From: Aurifilum marmelostoma | Lineage: Eukaryota; Ascomycota; Sordariomycetes; Diaporthales; Cryphonectriaceae | NCBI GenBank assembly: GCA_027559495.1 | Contig: JAMXSV010000024.1 | Coordinates: 930,001 to 994,000, forward strand | DNA: 64,000 nucleotides | Direction: 5' to 3' | Shown here: piece after piece, positions 33,011 through 44,057 of the stretch | Numbering within the stretch: the first letter of the stretch is position 1 | Layout: each line of letters opens with the position of its first letter | Translations under genes and position numbers: made by a program | Notes under the pieces: generated by a model | Databases searched by the model: none | The model's input: only the letters and a program-made list of their open reading frames with translations | What the model was told of the DNA's origin: nothing

Positions 33011-33681
33011 GAGGCACTCGCTCCTCGACGACGAGCCCTCAGGCATGCTATGACAGGGGTGGCCAAAAAAAAAAAAGAACACGGAACGGTGTTTTAGGGA
33101 GAGCGTCGTATGGCGTACCACGGTTATTTATTTGTTGTTTTTGCATGATGGCGCAGGGCACGGTATGGCCGGGTTATTTCCTTTCTTTGGACTTGTTTCT
33201 CCTCTGGGTTGCCACGATTAGGGTTGAATGTATAGTTCTCGAGCAATATCCACGTGTACGATGCAGAGTCTCTGGAAGCGGCATCCCGGATCAAATTTAT
33301 GGGTTATCAAGCTCTTGGTTCCAGGGTTTCCATTTCCGTGAATCGTCGTCTAGAATTTTATTCTCCTACCTCCTGTAACCACAAGCACGAAAGAGAGCCC
33401 CCTTTTCAGACACACAAGCAGCAGAGGATCGAATCATTACCCCTTCTCTTTTCCTCGCATAGTTTTAGTCCTTCCTCTCAAAATACGTCCACTGCCCTTC
33501 CCTTGGCTTCTCCTCGAGGCTCTCCCACCTGCATCCGAGGCATGTTAGTACCTGTAGCTACCATCCGGACAAGATAAGAAGAAAAAAAAAGGAAGAAGAA
33601 AAAAAAAGGAAGAAAGAAAAAAAAAGGAAGAAGAAAAAAAAAGGAAGAAGGAAAAAAAGAAGAATCGTGAGGGACAAAAAC
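33011..33681. other. Convergent intergenic region with purine minisatellite
   Basis: It lies between the 3' ends of the YIPF6-like and complex I genes. No gene seen. It contains the A/G tandem array at 33577-33664. Confidence 0.6.
33577..33664. repeat. Purine-only tandem repeat (about 16-18-nt unit)
   Basis: Units of the form GGAAGAAGAAAAAAAA repeat about five times with small changes. The strand is entirely A/G for nearly 90 nt. Confidence 0.85.
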
Positions 33682-34451
33682 TTACACCTTGGCCTCGATC
33701 ATGGTGTTGACCAGCCGCAGCTCTCCCTCGGCAACCTGGATGACCTCCTCGATGAGGCCGGCGCCGATCTTGTTCTCGAGCTCCTCGATCCTGTTCAGTT
33801 CACACCAGCCCCGCACGTTAGCCGATTTATCTACGCGTCCCGACCAATCTCCACAGCATCATCACCCATGTGCCAGGGTGCGGTCACCACGTACTGAGCA
33901 GCCGTCAGCTTGGGCTCGTTCTCCCACTCGACGTCCTCGCCCTCAAAGGGATCTTTCACGATAAACTCCTTGGCCCGCTCCTCGGAGGTCCTGGGGCCCT
34001 CGAGCGGCTCGCCGGGCGACCGCTCGCCATCCCACTCCTCATACCTGACGTCGACGTCGGGCTTGCTCTCGCGCAGCACAAAGAACCTGCCGGCCCGGTC
34101 GACGCCGGCGGCCCTGCTCCCGTCGGCGAGGGGCCGCGACACGGCGTCGAAGTGGTCCGGGTGCCTCTCCAGGACCTCGAGGGCGCGGGCGCGCCACTCG
34201 TCGTAGCCCGAGGGCTTGGCGGCCTCGACGAGCGACATGCGGTGCTTGGTCACGGCCTCGACGGACTGCCGGTAGACGGAGGACTCGGGGGCGGCCTGGA
34301 GCTTGTCGAGGGTGCTGGCGTACAGGTAGAGCAGGGTCGCGCGGGGCGAGGGGTTGTTGCGGAGGCCCGTCAGGCCCGTCGGGGCGCCGGCCTCGAGGTA
34401 GCGGGCTGCGACGGGCTTGACGCTCGCGAGGAGGCGGAGGGCTGCGCGCAT
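33682..34451 (-). CDS. NADH:ubiquinone oxidoreductase 29.9-kDa-type subunit (NDUFA5 family)
   Basis: Accessory subunit of the peripheral arm of mitochondrial complex I (ETC_C1_NDUFA5 family). Exon 1 is 34451-33895 and exon 2 33790-33682; the intron (GTACGT...AACAG) joins LTAAQ to IEELENKIGAGLIEEV in phase. It has 221 residues, close to the Neurospora 29.9-kDa protein and longer than animal NDUFA5. The N-terminus MRAALRLLASVKPVAARYL is a clear presequence. The core GLTGLRNNPSPRATLLYLYA, TLDKLQ, SVYRQSVEAVTKHRMSLVE and VIQVAEGELRLVNTM are family blocks. The frame remains open upstream to 34781, but that part is Pro/Thr-rich leader sequence; the presequence argues for 34451. Confidence 0.93.
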
Positions 34452-36914
34452 CGTGGCCGGGGGTTGGTGGGTGTCTGCCCTGCTTGTCTGTGGTCGGTCG
34501 GGAGATGGGTTTTGAGTCCTTGTTGACCCGGGGAGGGAGGTGAAGGGATTTGCAGCGAGCTTTGGTGTCTGCTGCGGTCGAGGGTGGATGGGGTGGTGGT
34601 GGTTGTGGTGGTCAATTGGTTCCCAGTCGGAGGAGTTGCGTCGTTGATGGGGCGGGCGAGTCTGCTTCGTAATTGAGAATCGCTCTGCCGCTATTGCAAG
34701 GAAGGTCCAGATTCGACCAGGCAGCCAGGCAAGCTCCGTGGACCTCGAAGGCTTACGTAATCCCGATAGAGTTCTTGGCATGCTCTTATATTCTTCCTTT
34801 TTTTCTTTTTTGGGGATTTATTTATTCTTGCAACTTATAATAACTCAACCTATTTACAATAAAGTTTACTAATTATATTCGAAAAGTATTGAAAATTAAT
34901 TAATAGCAGACCACTTTGACAAGTACGCTAGCTAGTTAACCCAAGCACACAACACTCTTTGATAGAAGCTCCCTTCATCACGCTAGAATAACCTCCGAGA
35001 CAGAAATATTCCTTCTTCACCCAGCTCCTCCTAGCATTCATCGCGCCGTCTGAATACCAGATAATGGCCTGTCATGTGTGGCTATCAAGCTGTTATATAG
35101 CTGAGACTTGTCGGACCTGTCCTGTCCATTTTATCAGGTCCAGATGGGCTAGAGCATTGCTAACGCACGCGCAGGAGGGCGCAGATGCTGCTTTCATCTT
35201 ACCCGACGCCTCTTTGCCATCCCATTGAAATTGAATATGAATTATTCAGAGGGTCTATTAGCGGGCCCATTCGAGGTCATTTGCAGATACCCTAGGGTAC
35301 TCTTTATAGATCACAGCTTTAAATCTTGTCTGAGGTTATTCACCTCCTTGTCCTTGTAGACACAATCAGAACCATCAACAGCTCGTCAGGGTGGGTTGTC
35401 TCCTGAACTGAGATGGCCCCCAGATGGAGCTATTCAAGGGAGTGACCTGAGGCATACGAGACCTAGTACCAGCAGCATATCTAGCCTGCTGCTTTCGCCA
35501 GGATGAACCAATTGATATACACCTTCTGTCTTCCTTCCAGAGCACTTGAGCTATAACAGGCCTCTTGCCACACTGACAGACAAGCAATGCTATATACAAT
35601 CAACCCTTGGGAAGCCAGTGCGGTCAGTGAAGATGCCACAACCAGCCTCGGGTTCACTGTCGCCAGGCAAGATGCACAGCACCTCGATATAGGATCAAGA
35701 GTCCTCCATCATCCTATGTTTTGAGACACTCTGATGATGATATTCGGGCGAGGATCTCAGAACCTAGGATGCATGTGGGATGTGACTGTAAGGCCTCAGC
35801 TGCTCGAGGCCATACTCTTGGACAGGACAATAATCTCACCACAGCACGCTCCTATCACAGTAACAAACACATAGCCTGGTAGCAGCCAAGGTATTAGTGC
35901 TTTCTTGATCAATGATAATGAGCATGGCAGGCGATTGATTCATGAACTCAGTGACGGCTGTTGAGCGGCGTGAATGGATTTGTTCAAATCTCGAGGCCAA
36001 CATTGCTGCCATTCATGACATGCTAGTGTCCAAGAGCAGAAACGCACAGAATGAGGAGGAATACAGGTCAAAAACCAATTATATATCAAGACTATCTTGT
36101 TCATTAGCAATTGTGTGGCGCAGAAAGAGCAACACAGAAGCCACATGCTGTGAGAAACCCGGGCACAAGAGGTGGACCCTAACCCGCTGGGCCCCGACAG
36201 CAATCCGTGTAAGACGATTGGCTAGCTGGTATAAAAGGGGGGGCCTGAGCCAAGCCAGCTGAGGACTCGGAGGTGAGATGGACCACCCCCCTTCAGATGG
36301 ACTGGAATAATTTGTTGTTCAAGCTGATGATATTGTCAACAAAGGTCCGCTTGTGTAAAGAATTCAGGGAAATCTGGGAAATTACACTTGTAAGTGAGCA
36401 CTGTGCACCTGTTGCTTGCTTCATCCTGTCCGCCATCCTCCACCAAACACCTTTTGTACCTTTTGTTTTTTTTATTTTCATTTCCTTACTCTTTCTTCTG
36501 TGAACCTTCAGGTACTGTGAGAACTCATTCTAGCCAGCCATCTAAGCCATGCAGCTGGATGGCGATGTGGCCTTGACCTCATGGTTGCATCAAGATATAC
36601 AGACACATCATCATCTACCCAGATACTTATCCTCTCAGCAACCCAGCCAGAGGTTCCCAGTTTTATATAATTTTATATCACATCTATATCTACCCTCTTT
36701 TCTGGCCCCATGACTGTGCCAACACAAACGCCAATAAACCGCACCCCCCTTTGAATCCCCTCTACATCCAAGAAAACATTGCCTGTACAGGGGCTGTTCA
36801 TGCAAAACCCCCCCCCCAAGAAACCACCTCCAATAGAGTCCCCGTCCACAGTCCCCATCTCCTCCTCATCACACCTAAAAGTCCTCCAGCTTATACCCCC
36901 CCCCCCTCCGCTCC
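34452..36914. other. Gene-poor block, AT-richer, possibly degenerate repeat DNA
   Basis: About 2.4 kb with no supported gene. The first 300 nt are the complex I gene's leader and promoter. From 34,790 to about 36,700 base composition becomes visibly more AT-rich with many TATA/TTATA stretches, unlike its neighbours. Short broken frames on both strands (for example minus 35599-35375 with a CxCGK start and scattered Cys/Arg) could be remnants of a mutated element, but no catalytic motif survives and I cannot identify a family. The end near 36.8 kb is C-rich and probably the 3' part of the PTH11-like gene. Confidence 0.4.
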
Positions 36915-37418
36915 TCATCCTCGACAGCACCCCCCGCACCGACACCCCCGAGAGCCGATACAGAGTCCTCTCCCCCCCAGAAAAAGCAGACGACGCCGTC
37001 GTGGCCCCCGGCCCCCGCAGCGTCGCAGACCCGGAGCGCCCCTGCCCCTGCCCCCCGCCGCCGCCGCCCCCGCCGCCGTCCCCACCACCACCATCGTCGT
37101 CCCCTGCCCGGCGCCGCCCCCGCGGCGGCCCCCGACAGCCCCGGCACAGAGCACCCGCAGCATGGGGATGGACGTGGCGATGATGGTGACGGCCGGCTCG
37201 GTGGTGGCCCAGATGTGCACCCGGGCGGTCTGGTAGCTCGAGTCGGGCAGGGAGATGCCGGGGAGCTCGACGGCCTTGACGATGGAGGCGGCGCCGGCGA
37301 AGACGCCCATGCTCATGGCGGTGCCGACGATGAGGCGCTCGCCCCTGGTGTGGATCTTGAGGCTGGACACGAGGATCCAGGCCATGGCCACGAGGGTGAA
37401 GTCCATGGCTGCGGCGTA

Positions 37419-37450
<32 letters not shown>

Positions 37451-38292
37451 CGTTTTGTTAGCTTCAGTTTCCTGGTTTCCTTTTGTGTGTATGGTGGGGG
37501 TTTATATGAGGATGCAAAAAAGAGAGGTGGTATGGGCAGTAGCTGCTGTGGATACCTACTCGTCGAGAAGATCCCGTAGTCCTCCACCAGCGCCCGGATC
37601 GCCGTCGACTCAGACGGCGTGTCGGTGCTGCAGGGGCCAGACAGGGGCACACCACCTCATCAGCCAAGCCCCGTGCACAATAGGCCAGCCCGCGAGCCGA
37701 GGGAGGAGAGGGAGTGGCTCACCGCGCTATCGAGACCGCATAGACGACCCAGATGAGGATGATGTTGCTGACGAGGAACAGGTTGGTCGTCACGATGACG
37801 AACCAGCTGGCGGCCCGCATCCAGCTGCCCACCTGCGCCAGCCGCAGCATCGTCAGGGCGAACGAGTTCTTGCTCAGGATGCTGGCCATGAGCGTGACGT
37901 TGGACGTGACCCACACGATGGTCATGGTCCTCGGGAGGAAGTCCGGCGGCGTGTTCCACTGGTGCTTGCCGTAGCCCCTCTGCACCGAGACTGTCGTCAT
38001 GACGGCCGAGACGAACATGCAGGTCTTTTGCAAAGGGTGCTGGCTGTTAGCTATTGATTGTGGGATGGTTGAATCGTGTGGAGGAACAGTCTGTACCCAC
38101 CCAGGCTGCTATCAGCACGTAGTCGTCCAGCCAGAGCTTCCGCCCCGTCCAGATCTTGCCCCAGATCCGCATGACGAGGAACAAGAGCGGCAGCACGGTC
38201 AGGACCCACGTGACGACGTCGAGGGTAGGTCCCATGGTGTCGCCGGCGTCCGTGCCAGGCGGTGGGTACGACGGAGGAGGCATATCCGCCAT
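36915..38292 (-). CDS. PTH11-like/fungal rhodopsin-domain seven-helix membrane protein
   Basis: Integral membrane protein of the fungal rhodopsin (PTH11-type, CFEM-less) family, possibly a surface receptor; ligand unknown. Exons on minus: 38292-38101, 38024-37723, 37627-37560 and 37420-36915, 355 residues in the direct reading. Helices are visible in VVTWVLTVLPLLFLVMRIW, LDDYVLIAAWTCMFVSAVM, the MTIVWVTSNVTLMASIL region, FVIVTTNLFLVSNIILIWVVY, MDFTLVAMAWILVSSL, LIVGTAMSMGVFAGAASIV and VHIWATTEPAVTIIATSIPML. The LDDY and T(E)PAVTIIA motifs are characteristic. The loop normally carrying a C-P-x-x-W motif is missing. The C-terminus after MLRVLC is Gly/Arg-rich and uncertain; another frame (to 36673) reads SATLRGPGATTASSAFSGGE, more like family tails, so an intron or indel may lie near 37.05-37.15 kb. 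Confidence 0.78.
37422..37450. repeat. T29 run inside an intron of the PTH11-like gene
   Basis: On the coding (minus) strand this is A29 directly before the acceptor G. The branch-like CTAAC lies upstream of the run. Confidence 0.85.
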
Positions 38293-39178
38293 TGTGTCGG
38301 CCGGTCCAGGTGGGCCACCGTCGCTGTGCCGGAGGGGAAGGAAGGGGGGGGGGGGGGGGGCGCGGGGTTTCACCAAGCGGGCTGCATTCCTCTATCGATG
38401 AAGTCCTTGTATGGAGGGTGGGCTGTGTGAGGATGAGTTGAGACGTGGGGCGAAGAGTAGGAGGATGAAGTGTGGCCAGCCGTCTATGCCGTCATGCTGT
38501 GGAAATTGTGAGAGAGGGAGTTGTGGGCGGCTTGATGTGGGAGAAGAAGGAAAGACGTTCAGAGGAAAGGAAAGTGATGGTTGTTCATACGATGAATGAG
38601 TCTCAACAAACACACGATCAAGTGCTGTGAGCATATCCAACATCTAATAATCACCTGAAGAGGGAAAAAAAAATTGAAAAGAATAGAATATGAATGAAAA
38701 GAAAAAAAAAAGAGAAATGGGCGGCGGCTCGGTCTCGGTACAGCAGCTATGCTCGAAACGGAGGGTGAGACAATTTTTTTTCCCCCCTCTCCGTCCCCAA
38801 AATAAATAGTCAGCATCCCATGATATCGTGTCCGCAACCGGAATCGGCAGTGTCTCTAGGTAACAGAGAGAAATTTATGTTCTGGTGAGCCTGCCTGGTG
38901 TGGTATAGTTGGATATTGTTACCAGCAGACCAAGGCATCAACCATGCTATGATTCTTGCAAAGTTCTTCAATTGCTCGGTTGTCACGAATAGTCTAGTAT
39001 AAAAGCACACTTCAAGGGTCGCAATACTTAAACTGTTGAGACATATTCATGTAGGCAATGGATACCCATCCAGCCAGATGACCCTCATGCAATGGCTGCT
39101 GCTTTTCTCTCTCTCTCTCTCTCTCTCCCTCCCCAATCAATGCCAAAGGAGTCAAGGACTCATCTTGTCATCATCACA
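38293..39178. other. Intergenic; PTH11-like promoter and HRQ1 3' flank
   Basis: No gene seen. A G15 run occurs at about 38346-38360 and a CT tract at 39105-39128. Confidence 0.6.
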
Positions 39179-42100
39179 TTATGCAAGGATCTCAGCTTCC
39201 CGACGACTGCGTTCTAGGCCGCCGGCCATACACCTCAGTCCGACACTGCGCGACACTGCGGGATCGAGAAGCGGGTGTATATGACGATAGCGCACATGAT
39301 ACAGGTATAGCCTGCCGGGCCGGCCATCAGCTACCGAGCAGCACAAGACAGCGACGCGGTCCAGGTGGGAAGTTCCGCCAGATCTCCCTTTCAGCGGTTT
39401 TCCCGTCCATCGGATACAACAGCCTCGGTGCACTCCCCAGCGACATTCGCTGCTTGCCCTCGCCCTGTGAGTGATGTCACCTCGGGAACCACCGCCAGCC
39501 CGCCCCCATCCTCCTCCCCCCTCCCCCTCCTCCACCTCCTCCATCTTCACATCGATGAGCCTCAGCGCGTTCCGGTCCCTCGGGAGCACCGGCGTGGCCA
39601 GCACCACCGTCTCGATCAGCTGGGCGGGCCCGTGGGAAAATCCTTCCTCCGGCCCCATCGGCAGCGCGTCCACGTCGATGTGCACGCCCAGCAGGCTCTT
39701 GAGGATCACCTCGCTGCCCGCCTTGCTCATCACCTCGTTGGCGTGCTTGCAGAACTCGCTGGCCACGCACTCGGGGCACCCGCTGGCGCAGTGGCACCCC
39801 TCGACCCGCTCCAGCGCCTGCTTGAGGAGCAGGTCCACATGCTCAAAGGCCTTGGTGTTGATGCCGCTGCCGCCCGCGCCGCCCTTGGCGTCGTAAAACG
39901 TCAGCCGCGCCGGCCGCTTTCGGTTGGTGGCCTGCCGCGCAAACTCCTTCAGGCTGTTCTTGCACTCGGTGCGCACGTCGCCCGGCATCGACAGCACAAA
40001 GTTGGGGATCATGCTCATCATGGCGTGCTCGGCCGCGTGTATCGCCCCCGCCACGTGCAGGCGTCTCGAGTCCAGGATCTCGAGCGCCCGCTTGGGCAGG
40101 TCGATCCACATGCCCTTGCTGAGCCGCACCACGGGCGGGTTGTCGACGTGCACCGCGTCCAGCACCCTGTTGCGCCTGTCCACCTTGAAGTAGCCAAACA
40201 CGACCTGCGTGATCTTGATGGTGCCGTGGAACGCGCGTGACATGGACCCCTTGATCTTGCGGATGGCCTCCGTCTCTATGGGGTCGACGTCCGTGTAGTC
40301 CCGCTGCTGGGTGGTCCAGTCGACCTTGACCTTCTCGACGCGTGCCATGTGCTTCTCTGGGCTGAAGTCGCGGACCAGATACGTCACGCCCTGGTGTAGG
40401 AAGATGGCCCCGTCGTAGATGGTGAATGTGGCGCGAGACGCTTCCAGTTCCTCGAGGACGACGTTGCGCCCGTGCGTGATGTCGACGATGGCGAAATGGT
40501 CATCCTCTGTGTCGCGGATCGATACAAATTTGGACGGGAGAGGTCTGAACCGATCGTGTGTATGATAGAAGCCCAGGTCGTCCTTCACAAGTCGTTCCTC
40601 GCAGAGCTTCCCAATGTCCTCGCCAAAGTACTTGGCGTCGTCCCTGGGTCGTATCGGCATCTCATAGGCCGCACACTGTATGTGGCCCTCTTTGACGAGC
40701 ATGTTGTCCAGATCCACCTGCAACTCCCCGTGTGGCCTCGTGAAGAGCTCGTCCGGGTTCTGCATAAAGTGCTGGTCCGTAGGGAAGCAGTCACCCACCA
40801 GGATAGACAGCGAGTCCTTGAGCCTCCTGCCAGCCCGGCCGCTCTGCTGTCGGAGATTGGAGATGGTGTAGGGAAAGCCCCAGGTCAGCACGGCATCCAG
40901 GCTGCCGATGTCGACACCTAGCTCCAGGGCCGTGGTCGCGATGATGCCCAGGAGCTTGCCCTCAAACATCTCACTCTCGATTCGTCGTCTGTCCTGCGGC
41001 GTATATCCACCCCGGTAGCCCACCACGCGGTTCACGACTTCCGGTCGGCCCAGCCTCTCCAGCTCGTGCTTGACCGCGCCCGTGAGCTTCTCGCACTGCT
41101 CCCGCACCCTGCAGAAGCCAATAACCCTCACGCCCCGCAGGACGAGCTGCGTGAACAGCCTCGCACACTCGTACATGGCATTTCCCCTCCCGCTCGTCGG
41201 ATCGCCCGGGTCCTTGAACGGCGTGTTCCAGCACAGGAACTCCTTCCGCCCGCTCGGGCTTCCGTCAAAATCGACGAGATGGACATCCTCGATCCCAAAG
41301 ATGGTCTGGAAGTGCTCTCTCGGGTTCGCCACTGTGGCGGAGCAGCTCACAAACCTGACCCTCCGGTTGCCCACCGCGGCACAGATCCGACGCAGCCGGC
41401 GCATGATGAATGCGACGTGCGAGCCCATGAGGCCGTTGTAATAGTGCAGCTCGTCAACCACGACGATCTTGAGATTCTGCAAAAAGGTCCGCCACCGCTC
41501 CTCCTGCGGCAGGATCGTGATATGGAGCATATCCGGGTTCGTAAAGATGATCCTGGCGCCATCACGGATGGCATTGCGCTCTTTCCACGGCGTGTCGCCG
41601 TCAAACGTCTCGACGAGCGTGTCTTCCAGCCCGGGCAGGTACGTCAGCATCTCCTTCAGGCTCCTCCGCTGGTCCTGAGCCAGTGCCTTGGTCGGGAAAA
41701 TGTACATGGCCCGCGTGTTTGGGTCTTGCTCCAGGGCGTGCAAGACAGGCAGCTGGTAGATGAGCGACTTGCCCGAGCTCGTGCTCGTGCTTACAACCAC
41801 ATGGTGCCCAGAATGTAGGCTGTTGACGGCCTCAGCCTGGTGCGCAAAGAACTGTGTGATATTCTTGGCATTGTACAGCGCATTCACGAGGTTCTGGCTG
41901 AGCAAAAAGTCGAGGTCACCGTAGACCGGCTCCTGCGCCTCAAAGACCCTGTGTCCATCAGGGACAATCTGGCCCGTGTACCAAGGGCTAGCCTTCAGCT
42001 CGGCCACGATCTCGGGTATGCTCTTCCTCTCCCTCGGAATCGTGTCAGGGAGCGTGCTCTCCAGCACCCTCGGCTCGACCTCGGGCTCCTTCTCCGACTC

Positions 42101-43051
42101 CACAGGCATGAAGCCCTCCGCCTCGCTCTTGAGGGCCATCTCTGGGTCGATATTGTCCCCCACGCAGCGGTTGATGAATTCGTTGACCGCACTGACAAAC
42201 TTGGCGTTCCGCTTCTCGATCAGCCCGCTCATCTGCTTCTGGCTGTACACAGGCATCTTGAGGTCCTCCTCCCGCAGCTTCCGCGTCGGCTTCGTCGGCT
42301 CGCCCGTCTTGCGGCACGCCACCTGCCTCTTGAGGTCACCATCGACGAATTCAAAATACAACACCTCCTTGCCCGCTGCAGCGGCTTTCTGGGCAGCCTC
42401 GTCGTCCGGGTGGCCCCTGGCGCCGAGTACCTCGAGACCGGTGATGCCGCCCACGCTCGCGTCGGGAGCGAGCCCCTGGTTCTTGAACCCCCTGCCCCCG
42501 CGGCCTGTGAGAAAGTTGCCGTCCCTCTCGGCGCCCTTGACGTCGATCTGCAGCATGACCTCGTCCACGTAGCCAAAATTGATCCCCTCGGGCCGCAGCG
42601 CCGCGATGGCGGCCACGTCGGACACCAGCAGCGGGCGCCTGGTGTGGCCCTCGACGGCACCGCGGATGGTGTCGAAGGTCGTGGCCAGGTGCTTGCGGGT
42701 GCAGCAGAAGGTGAAGACCAGGTTCAGAGCGCGGTGCGTGGCGGCCAGGGAGGTGAAGTAGGGCGGCCATGGGTCCAGGAGGCACGTCGTGGTGGCGGTG
42801 GCAGACGCGGAGGACGAGGCTGCCCTCTTGAGGGTCGTTGGTCTCGTCTTGTTCTTGGACGCTGCGCTGCGTCGGGACTTTGGGGCTGGTGTGGATGTCT
42901 CGTCCCCTTCTTCGACCTTGATCTCTACTTCTGGCCCTGGTGAGGCTGTCTCTGGTAACGATGGATCTGTAGCTTCCGGGACCTCGACAGTCCTCTTGCG
43001 CTTGCCTGTGCCTCTGCGGGCGCGCAGAGGTGGTCCTGGTGCAGACGACAT
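39179..43051 (-). CDS. hrq1: HRQ1-type 3'-5' DNA helicase (RecQ4-like), C-terminus probably frameshifted
   Basis: SF2 DNA helicase with a DUF1998/MrfA-type C-terminal domain, implicated in crosslink repair and genome stability. It is a single exon of up to 1,290 residues. The N-terminus is basic and disordered (nuclear). Walker A is STSTSSGKSLIYQLP at about 417-432, then FPTKALAQDQ, the DELHYY box near 529, SCSATVANP, TTALELGVDIGSLDAVL and RQQSGRAGRR. The four-cysteine metal site CHCASGCPECVASEFC lies at about 1087-1102. The last 100 residues of the direct reading are Arg/Cys/Trp-rich and unlike protein. Skipping one G in the G6 run at 39521-39526 (coding-strand GGGGGG) gives EEDGGGLAVVPEVTSLTG and a stop at 39391 instead, a more natural end. 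The start at 43051 is followed by a Pro/Arg-rich leader typical of the N-terminal tail. Confidence 0.92.
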   Translation of the reverse strand: MSSAPGPPLRARRGTGKRKRTVEVPEATDPSLPETASPGPEVEIKVEEGDETSTPAPKSRRSAASKNKTRPTTLKRAASSSASATATTTCLLDPWPPYFTSLAATHRALNLVFTFCCTRKHLATTFDTIRGAVEGHTRRPLLVSDVAAIAALRPEGINFGYVDEVMLQIDVKGAERDGNFLTGRGGRGFKNQGLAPDASVGGITGLEVLGARGHPDDEAAQKAAAAGKEVLYFEFVDGDLKRQVACRKTGEPTKPTRKLREEDLKMPVYSQKQMSGLIEKRNAKFVSAVNEFINRCVGDNIDPEMALKSEAEGFMPVESEKEPEVEPRVLESTLPDTIPRERKSIPEIVAELKASPWYTGQIVPDGHRVFEAQEPVYGDLDFLLSQNLVNALYNAKNITQFFAHQAEAVNSLHSGHHVVVSTSTSSGKSLIYQLPVLHALEQDPNTRAMYIFPTKALAQDQRRSLKEMLTYLPGLEDTLVETFDGDTPWKERNAIRDGARIIFTNPDMLHITILPQEERWRTFLQNLKIVVVDELHYYNGLMGSHVAFIMRRLRRICAAVGNRRVRFVSCSATVANPREHFQTIFGIEDVHLVDFDGSPSGRKEFLCWNTPFKDPGDPTSGRGNAMYECARLFTQLVLRGVRVIGFCRVREQCEKLTGAVKHELERLGRPEVVNRVVGYRGGYTPQDRRRIESEMFEGKLLGIIATTALELGVDIGSLDAVLTWGFPYTISNLRQQSGRAGRRLKDSLSILVGDCFPTDQHFMQNPDELFTRPHGELQVDLDNMLVKEGHIQCAAYEMPIRPRDDAKYFGEDIGKLCEERLVKDDLGFYHTHDRFRPLPSKFVSIRDTEDDHFAIVDITHGRNVVLEELEASRATFTIYDGAIFLHQGVTYLVRDFSPEKHMARVEKVKVDWTTQQRDYTDVDPIETEAIRKIKGSMSRAFHGTIKITQVVFGYFKVDRRNRVLDAVHVDNPPVVRLSKGMWIDLPKRALEILDSRRLHVAGAIHAAEHAMMSMIPNFVLSMPGDVRTECKNSLKEFARQATNRKRPARLTFYDAKGGAGGSGINTKAFEHVDLLLKQALERVEGCHCASGCPECVASEFCKHANEVMSKAGSEVILKSLLGVHIDVDALPMGPEEGFSHGPAQLIETVVLATPVLPRDRNALRLIDVKMEEVEEGEGGGGWGRAGGGSRGDITHRARASSECRWGVHRGCCIRWTGKPLKGRSGGTSHLDRVAVLCCSVADGRPGRLYLYHVRYRHIHPLLDPAVSRSVGLRCMAGGLERSRREAEILA

Positions 43052-44057
43052 GACGCCTACATTGCTATTTTCTTTCTCTTTTTTTATAATTGGAGGTGTT
43101 CTGAGATAGAGAGTGAGAGTACAGCCGTGTAGATGGTAGAGATCATAAAGGTTGCATTAAAAAAAAAAAGAAGAAGAAAAGAGGGAAAAAAAAAAGACGA
43201 GACGTGACGGGACGGCTTTGTCTAGGTGGTGGCAAGTACTCAAGGTAAGTAGACACTGCCTGGAATAGTTGACGTCGTCGCGGGGATGACGCGCTAACAG
43301 CTGACCTACAGTTGGCGGCTTCTACCAGGAAAGCGCAAGCCCCCCCCCCCCCCAAAAAAAAGATCACAACACATTTAATACCAGTCAAGGCCATATCTCA
43401 GCCTACCGAGATGGCTCAGTCATGGAAATTTTAATCTTGATTCTACTTTCATCTGTTTTTTATAAAAAAAAAAAAAAAAAAAAAAAAGTCATGTAATTCA
43501 TCATTTATTCCCTTAGCAGCGAGCGAGAAACCTCTTGACTAGCCTTTGAATCTATCTCGTGCATATCATGTATGCCCCCCGCCCCAGCCCATCCTTGAGA
43601 CCGACCCTCCCCCTCTGTGGTATATATATATATGTATATAGATGTATATGTATACATACACATGTATAATGCAAGAGACCAGATAACAAAATTTGCCCAC
43701 CCTCGTACTGTTTTTCAAAAGTTCCCTCCCTCCAATGACTGCAGGAAACCTAGGGGAAAAAAAAGGAGACGGGGTATTTCTTGCTTATAGCCACACACCA
43801 CTGAGGACATGTCGCGTCGTGTCGCTTGTCGTCTGTTTCGCACTGAAACGAGTAGGTTTTTTTCTTCTTCTTTCTCAACACCTGCTGCTGCTTCTCATGA
43901 CCGGTGCCTCATATGCTAACAACAAAGACAGCGTAGAACGATCACAGATTGAGTGTCCGTTCAGGTCGGTCCTGATCCCACGGCATCCTGCTCGAGAAAC
44001 CCTTTCAGCAGAAGCAACGAGGCCCCAGCACTGTTCCCTCCCAACCAGGCTGACTCC
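43052..44057. other. Intergenic; HRQ1 promoter and RanBP3-like 3' flank
   Basis: No gene seen. It includes a C15 run near 43340-43354, an A24 run at 43464-43487 and TA-rich repeats at 43619-43670. Confidence 0.6.

Noticed and set aside
32030..33121. Minus-strand 363-codon frame across the YIPF6-like gene
   Set aside because: Antisense shadow; the plus strand encodes a clear Yip1 domain.
35375..35599. Zinc-knuckle-like start of a minus-strand frame, as in retroelement Gag proteins
   Set aside because: Only two or three cysteines with wrong spacing; not enough to name an element.
39365..42943. Long plus-strand frames across HRQ1 (39365-40240, 41066-41818, 41840-42943)
   Set aside because: Antisense to a well-conserved helicase; composition follows from GC-rich third positions of the minus-strand gene.
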